The translations under genes and the position numbers were made by a program. A stretch of DNA of 24,276 nt from Hepatocystis sp. ex Piliocolobus tephrosceles (taxonomy: Eukaryota > Apicomplexa > Aconoidasida > Haemosporida > Plasmodiidae), in the NCBI GenBank assembly GCA_902459845.2, contig CABPSV020000182.1, positions 1 through 24,276 of the forward strand, read 5' to 3'. Each line of letters starts with the position of its first letter. Position 1 is the stretch's first letter. Positions 20,504 to 24,276 of the stretch are shown one piece after another. Under the pieces are notes generated by a model. The model saw only the letters and a list, made by a program, of their open reading frames with translations. It did no database searches and had not been told where the DNA came from.

Positions 20504-20534
<31 letters not shown>

Positions 20535-20870
20535 TATACAAAAATGTTTATATTTGTGTATATATACAAGTTCATAACTGCAAGGAGATAATTGTAAAAA
20601 AATAAGTTACGTCTTATAAAAATGCAATAAATGGATATATAAGTCTATAAACACTACAAACATATATGATATATATATAATATATATGTGTATAAACGAT
20701 TTGCTATAAATACATTATATTTAGACAATACATTATGATAAATTTTAAACACACACACAAAAAAAAATATACATATATATTTACCAGCCAGATACATGAA
20801 TCTTCGGGTTATAATATCTTTTTTGGGTGTAATTTACTAAATCACATCTTGATGTGTTTAACCTGTCCAT
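20278..20870 (-). CDS. Small Tyr-rich basic protein of unknown function, two exons
   Basis: The minus-strand exons are 20785-20870 and 20278-20491, giving 99 aa. I do not recognise the family. Exon 1 begins ATGGACAGGTTAAACACATC after an A-rich leader and encodes MDRLNTSRCDLVNYTQKRYY, then NPKIHVSG. The TGG codon for Trp-29 is split by the intron. Exon 2 continues YDIQYDETYIENYNRMKNFY and ends with FYQHYDTAYWTTENKSSYKPK's terminal lysine codon and TAA. The protein has 13 Tyr and 2 Trp in 99 residues, no signal peptide and no membrane segment. The central part (about 53-70) is basic and Asn-rich. An unspliced reading would add a false Phe-rich start from the intron's T tract. Short aromatic motifs such as HYDTAYWT recall small axonemal microtubule-associated proteins, but that is speculation. 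It converges on the PDRG1-like gene. Confidence 0.75.
20492..20784 (-). other. Intron of the 99-aa gene (293 bp, phase 2)
   Basis: On the minus strand the donor is GGCTG|GTAAATATA and the acceptor is ACGCTGTGTTAG|GTATGATAT, preceded by a T-rich tract (about 20504-20531 on the plus strand as A). Splicing gives an uninterrupted frame of 100 codons including the stop. Confidence 0.82.
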
Positions 20871-21210
20871 TTTTTTATTTTTTTTTTTTTTAAATATAAA
20901 ATTTATAATATTTATTTTTAAATATTCAACACTTTTATAACAAAATAGTGTAAGAGTATAAGATCAAATTAAGCTTAATAATACGTGGGAAGAAATTAAA
21001 GAAAAAAAAAAAAAAAAAAATAGGAGTAGAAAAATGCTTACAAATTTGCGTCGTTTATACAAATTTAATCAATACGCACATACATAAATATATATACAAC
21101 TTTCAATTGTGTGACGAAAATGTTAAGATTACATTCTAACGGTATATTATTTATTAAACTTATTTGAAAATTAATAGTTAATATTTTAGAAAAATGATGT
21201 AATATTAAAT

Positions 21211-21290
21211 TTTTTTTGATTATTTTTAATTATTTTTAATTATTTTTAATTATTTTTAATTATTTTTAATTATTTTTAATTATTTTTAAT
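21211..21290. repeat. 10-bp minisatellite TATTTTTAAT, 8 units
   Basis: About eight perfect copies of TATTTTTAAT, immediately followed by (TA)n. Noncoding. Confidence 0.93.
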
Positions 21291-21297
21291 TAATTTA

Positions 21298-21340
<43 letters not shown>

Positions 21341-21474
21341 AAATTATCGCGTTATTATTTATTTTTTATTATAACTTTATTATACTATTATATTAATATT
21401 TTTTTATTTTTATCACATCATTATATTACTGCATCATTATTTTATTGCATTGTTATTACTATATTATTATTATT

Positions 21475-21526
<52 letters not shown>

Positions 21527-22193
21527 ATGTTTAATTATTTTTGTGTTAGTTAATTATGTCTGTACATAATATAATTAAAACAGCTGTGTACATAAATTAT
21601 GAACATGTAGAATCAATTATATTTTGTTATTTACTATTTTAATACATTTATTTTTACGGAGCGATTTTAACTATTAGCTATAAAGATTATTATGCGTAAA
21701 CTTCAGGGTGTAAAGCGAACGGTTACCAATATATATGTTACATATATATATATATATATATATATACAGATAGAGAGACAAAACAGTAAAAACATAATTT
21801 TTTTTTTCTTTAAAATCTAGCTATTACAATTTGTTGTTTTTTTATTTTTTTTATATGACATAATCATATTTTTTTTTTGTTTTATTTTTAAAAAATTGAT
21901 TAAAGTTTGCTAAAAAAAATGACAGTATATATAAATCTATGTATATATTATAACGATTCCGTTTTAATTGTTTACACATTTTGGTTTACGTGTTTTGAAT
22001 ATAAGGAAAACTATATACACAAACATATCACAAACATATACACAAACATATCACAAACATATACACAAACATATCATAAATTTACATAACATATTATTTT
22101 TTTTGCGGATAACAAATTACTAATTACAAATGAAGTAATTACAGATGAAGCACTTTCATATATGCACGATTTGAAATATTAATAATAAACCAA

Positions 22194-22310
22194 ATTAAAA
22201 AAAAAATAAAATAAAATAAAAATAAAATAAAATAAAAATAAAATAAAAATAAAATAAAAATAAAATAAAAATAAAATAAAAATAAAAATAAAATAAAAAT
22301 AAAAATAAAG
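22194..22310. repeat. AAAAT / AAAAAT microsatellite
   Basis: Alternating 5- and 6-base A-run/T units (AAAAT, AAAAAT) over about 115 bp, in varying order. No coding potential. Confidence 0.93.
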
Positions 22311-22805
22311 AACGAGATTTTAAATGCATTACGACTTTTTATACTTTTTTATAAAATAGTGAAATAATAATTGCTGTCGTAATGTAAAGGTCAAACTGTC
22401 TAAAATACTAATCATATTGTACTAGTTAGCTTGTATATATGTAATATACACACATATGATAATGTCTGTATATATATACATATTACGCACAAATTTTTCA
22501 CTAATTTCATTTTAACGTAAAATTGTGTCATACTGTTAAAATAGGAAGTGTGTTGATTACCATAATTATAATTTTTATGTAATTTTTGTTATTTTTAATG
22601 TTTTTTTGTTTTTACAAACAATTATACATATAAATATATGTGAATATATATATGTATATATACATGTATATGTATAAATGTTTGTAAAAAAGATGGAAAG
22701 CATAAAATATTTAAGTTTTTAGATTTCCCTTCCCCCCCATCCTGCATCAAGAGAAAAAAGCTTTATGCAATTCAAAAAAGTCAAACAAAATATAATAAAG
22801 AAAAA

Positions 22806-22840
22806 ATGAGTTTAACACGTTTGTGGTTTAATTCTTCGTG

Positions 22841-22875
<35 letters not shown>

Positions 22876-23048
22876 AAGTAAACTAGACGAAAAATTATTC
22901 AGCACCAAAAGAGTACGTACAATTAATTTTTAACTTTTTATTTTTATGTTACTCATCTATTTTTTGTTTTTAATTTTTTATGCAGAATTATGCATTAGTA
23001 GGCATTTGTTTTTCGATGCTTTGGTATATAAACATAATGAAAAAAAAA

Positions 23049-23130
<82 letters not shown>

Positions 23131-23135
23131 GGTAA
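22806..23135 (+). CDS. Tentative small single-membrane-span protein, two exons, poly(A)-interrupted
   Basis: Exon 1 starts ATGAGTTTAACACGTTTGTG (MSLTRLWFNSSCY). It passes through 27 A residues (22845-22871) and continues as SLSKLDEKLFSTKR up to a donor AGA|GTACGT at 22913. Exon 2 starts at 22986 after TTTTTTATGCAG and encodes NYALVGICFSMLWYINIM, one clear membrane span, then a Lys-rich tail (MKKKSKKK…) from a 77-A tract. The two parts of exon 1 join only if the 27-A tract is one longer (or two shorter). As written, the frame from the ATG stops at TAA just after the tract. The other two frames after the tract also stop at once, whereas the SLSKLDEKLF frame is open and splices in phase 0. The layout (charged segment, KRN, one span, Lys tail) loosely resembles COA3-type cytochrome oxidase assembly factors; that is a weak guess. 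The C-terminal end depends on the 77-A length. Confidence 0.45.
23052..23128. repeat. 77-A homopolymer
   Basis: Seventy-seven consecutive A residues, immediately after the predicted membrane span of the small gene. If translated they give about 25 Lys. They could equally lie in or near its 3' UTR if the stop is reached through a different tract length. Confidence 0.95.
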
Positions 23136-23207
23136 TTAAATAAATAATTAACTAATATATATTTATAAAAAATGTTAATCAAATTCTTACAACAATAAAA
23201 CGAAAAA

Positions 23208-23459
23208 CATCAAACAAACAACAAACGAACAACAAACAAGCAACAAACGACAAACAAACAAACAAACAAACGAACAACAAACAAGCAACAAACGACAAAC
23301 AAACAAACAAACAAACAAACGACAAACAAACAAACGACAAACAAACAAACAAACAAACAAACGACAAACAAACAAACAAACGACAAACAAACAAACAAAC
23401 AAACGACAAACAAACAAACAAACAAACGACAAACAAACAAACAAACAAACAAACAAACG
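23208..23459. repeat. CAAA tetranucleotide array with ACGACA interruptions
   Basis: About 250 bp built from CAAA units with ACGA/AACGAACAACAAACAAGC interruptions. There are two longer near-identical blocks at the left end (AACAAACAAGCAACAAACGA). All minus-strand frames are open and read Cys/Leu/Phe/Val repeats, which is an artefact of the repeat composition. Confidence 0.94.
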
Positions 23460-23698
23460 AAATGTTATAAATTTTAACGTCGGGTGAAGTTATAAATCAA
23501 GTTAATCAAATGAAAGGGCAAAAATGAACAAACGAATAGGCAAAAAAATAAAATTAAATTAAATAAAAATGTGATTATACAAAGCACATATGTATATATA
23601 CGTACGTATGTTTGTATGTATGCATGTGTGTGTTGTACAAACATTTCTATCCACATATACCATAGTAATATAAATACTAGTGTATATTTTTATCCACA

Positions 23699-23840
23699 TG
23701 AAAAAAAAAAATATAGTGAAAAAAAAAATATAGTGAAAAAAAAAATATAGTGAAAAAAAAAATATAGTGAAAAAAAAAAACGTAGTGAAAAAAAAAATAT
23801 AATGAAAAAAAAAAACGTAGTGAATAAAAAAACATAGTGA
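23699..23840. repeat. 16-17-bp A-rich minisatellite
   Basis: About eight units of GAAAAAAAAAATATAGT (A-run length varies; TATAGT sometimes CGTAGT or CATAGT). Noncoding. Confidence 0.93.
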
Positions 23841-24205
23841 ATAAGGTTATTATATAATGTTGACGTATAGTGGTGAAACATATAGGGACCATTCATATTT
23901 GTAACTAAAAATTGTAAAAGCTAATTTTATGTTAATATTTAATAAAAAAGTAGAAAAAAAAAAAAAAAAAATTAAAAAAAGTAAAAAATTAAAATCAAAA
24001 AGAGGAAGTAAATTGAAGCAAAGATAAAAACACATACATATATACATATATACATATATATATTAAGCTTATAATTTCATTTTCATAAACATAAATTGTT
24101 TATGATAGTTTATACTGTGTTATACTCATTTAATATAACACTTAAAGTTAGTGTTAAAACTCTTTTTATATAAACGCTCATAAAAACAACATCTTTTTTT
24201 ACAAG

Positions 24206-24276
<71 letters not shown>
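24206..24276. repeat. 71-A homopolymer at the window end
   Basis: Seventy-one A residues run to the last base, so the full tract is longer or the window stops at an assembly boundary. It follows TTTTTTTACAAG. Confidence 0.95.

Larger units (their letters stand above)
20871..22805. other. Intergenic region with microsatellites, no supported gene
   Basis: 1.9 kb. Contents in order: a TATTTTTAAT 10-bp array (about 21211-21290), (TA)n (about 21300-21336), and a poly-T tract (about 21479-21524). A slightly G+C-richer patch follows at 21655-21730 and (TA)n at 21748-21766. Repeats of about 23 bp, ATATACACAAAC / ATATCACAAAC, lie at 22008-22080. (AAAAT)n arrays occupy about 22194-22310, and an 11-bp inverted repeat sits at 22325-22386. 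Upstream of the small gene at 22806 a C-rich TTCCCTTCCCCCCCATCC patch lies at about 22726-22743. Short open frames here are repeat-derived. Confidence 0.6.
23136..24276. other. Terminal intergenic region, repeats, no supported gene
   Basis: 1.1 kb. It holds a CAAA/ACGACA minisatellite (23208-23459), (TATG)n and CACA-like patches at about 23590-23635, a 16-17-bp A-rich repeat (about 23699-23840), and short A tracts. An ATAA/TTAT-rich palindromic patch (CATAAACATAAATTGTTTATG, around 24083-24103) follows, with a final 71-A tract at the window edge. The last 200 bp could be the 5' flank of a gene beyond the window. Confidence 0.65.

Noticed and set aside
23179..23456. Three overlapping minus-strand open frames of Cys/Leu/Phe/Val repeats
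   Set aside because: All frames of the CAAA array are open because the repeat lacks stop triplets on that strand. No non-repeat coding sequence is attached.
1..24276. CRISPR array, insertion sequence, retrotransposon or viral remnant
   Set aside because: The tandem repeats lack spacers. No transposase, reverse transcriptase, terminal repeats or viral domains were seen, and the genes are ordinary eukaryotic ones.

Overview
The window looks like nuclear chromosomal DNA from a malaria parasite (Plasmodium). The base composition is extremely A+T-rich, with very long poly(dA) and poly(dT) tracts and intergenic (TA)n. Coding regions are studded with Asn, Lys, Ser and Gly repeats. Introns are short, with GTAARA-type donors and T-rich acceptors, and the recognisable genes are eukaryotic housekeeping genes. 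The many Gly/Ser, Asp/Ser/Ile and His/Thr repeats fit a non-falciparum species such as P. malariae, P. ovale or an avian parasite better than P. falciparum. The species cannot be settled from the sequence alone. No rRNA, tRNA, CRISPR array, transposon or subtelomeric family gene was found.

Layout, left to right: (1) 1-437, two A-rich minisatellites. (2) 438-1898 (-), an unrecognised 486-aa protein with a hydrophobic N-terminal signal followed by a basic Asn/Lys-rich stretch. (3) 1899-3862, a roughly 2-kb divergent promoter region containing a 78-T tract followed by a 94-A tract. (4) 3863-14330 (+), a giant TRAPPC9/Trs120 (TRAPP II subunit). Its conserved N-terminus is separated from the rest by an apparent one-base frame change inside a 48-A tract. 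(5) 15891-16613 (+), the exosome cap subunit CSL4, two exons. (6) 17300-18205 (-), ESF2/ABT1, an RRM ribosome-biogenesis factor. (7) 19100-19658 (+), a PDRG1-like prefoldin-family protein, two exons. (8) 20278-20870 (-), an unrecognised 99-aa Tyr-rich protein, two exons. (9) 22806-23135 (+), a tentative two-exon single-membrane-span microprotein. The rest is intergenic sequence with many microsatellites, and the window ends in 71 consecutive A residues.

The genes do not form an operon-like system; they are individual eukaryotic genes. CSL4 and ESF2, convergent neighbours, both act on pre-rRNA (exosome trimming and early 18S processing). TRAPPC9 acts in Golgi/endosome traffic, and the PDRG1-like protein belongs to a prefoldin-like co-chaperone family. 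The points most worth a second look are the TRAPPC9 frame change at poly(A), the threefold expansion of TRAPPC9 by frame-preserving repeats, two small spliced genes that simple ORF calling would miss, and the paired T/A homopolymer arms in the divergent promoter. I found no convincing evidence of a wholly new biological system.
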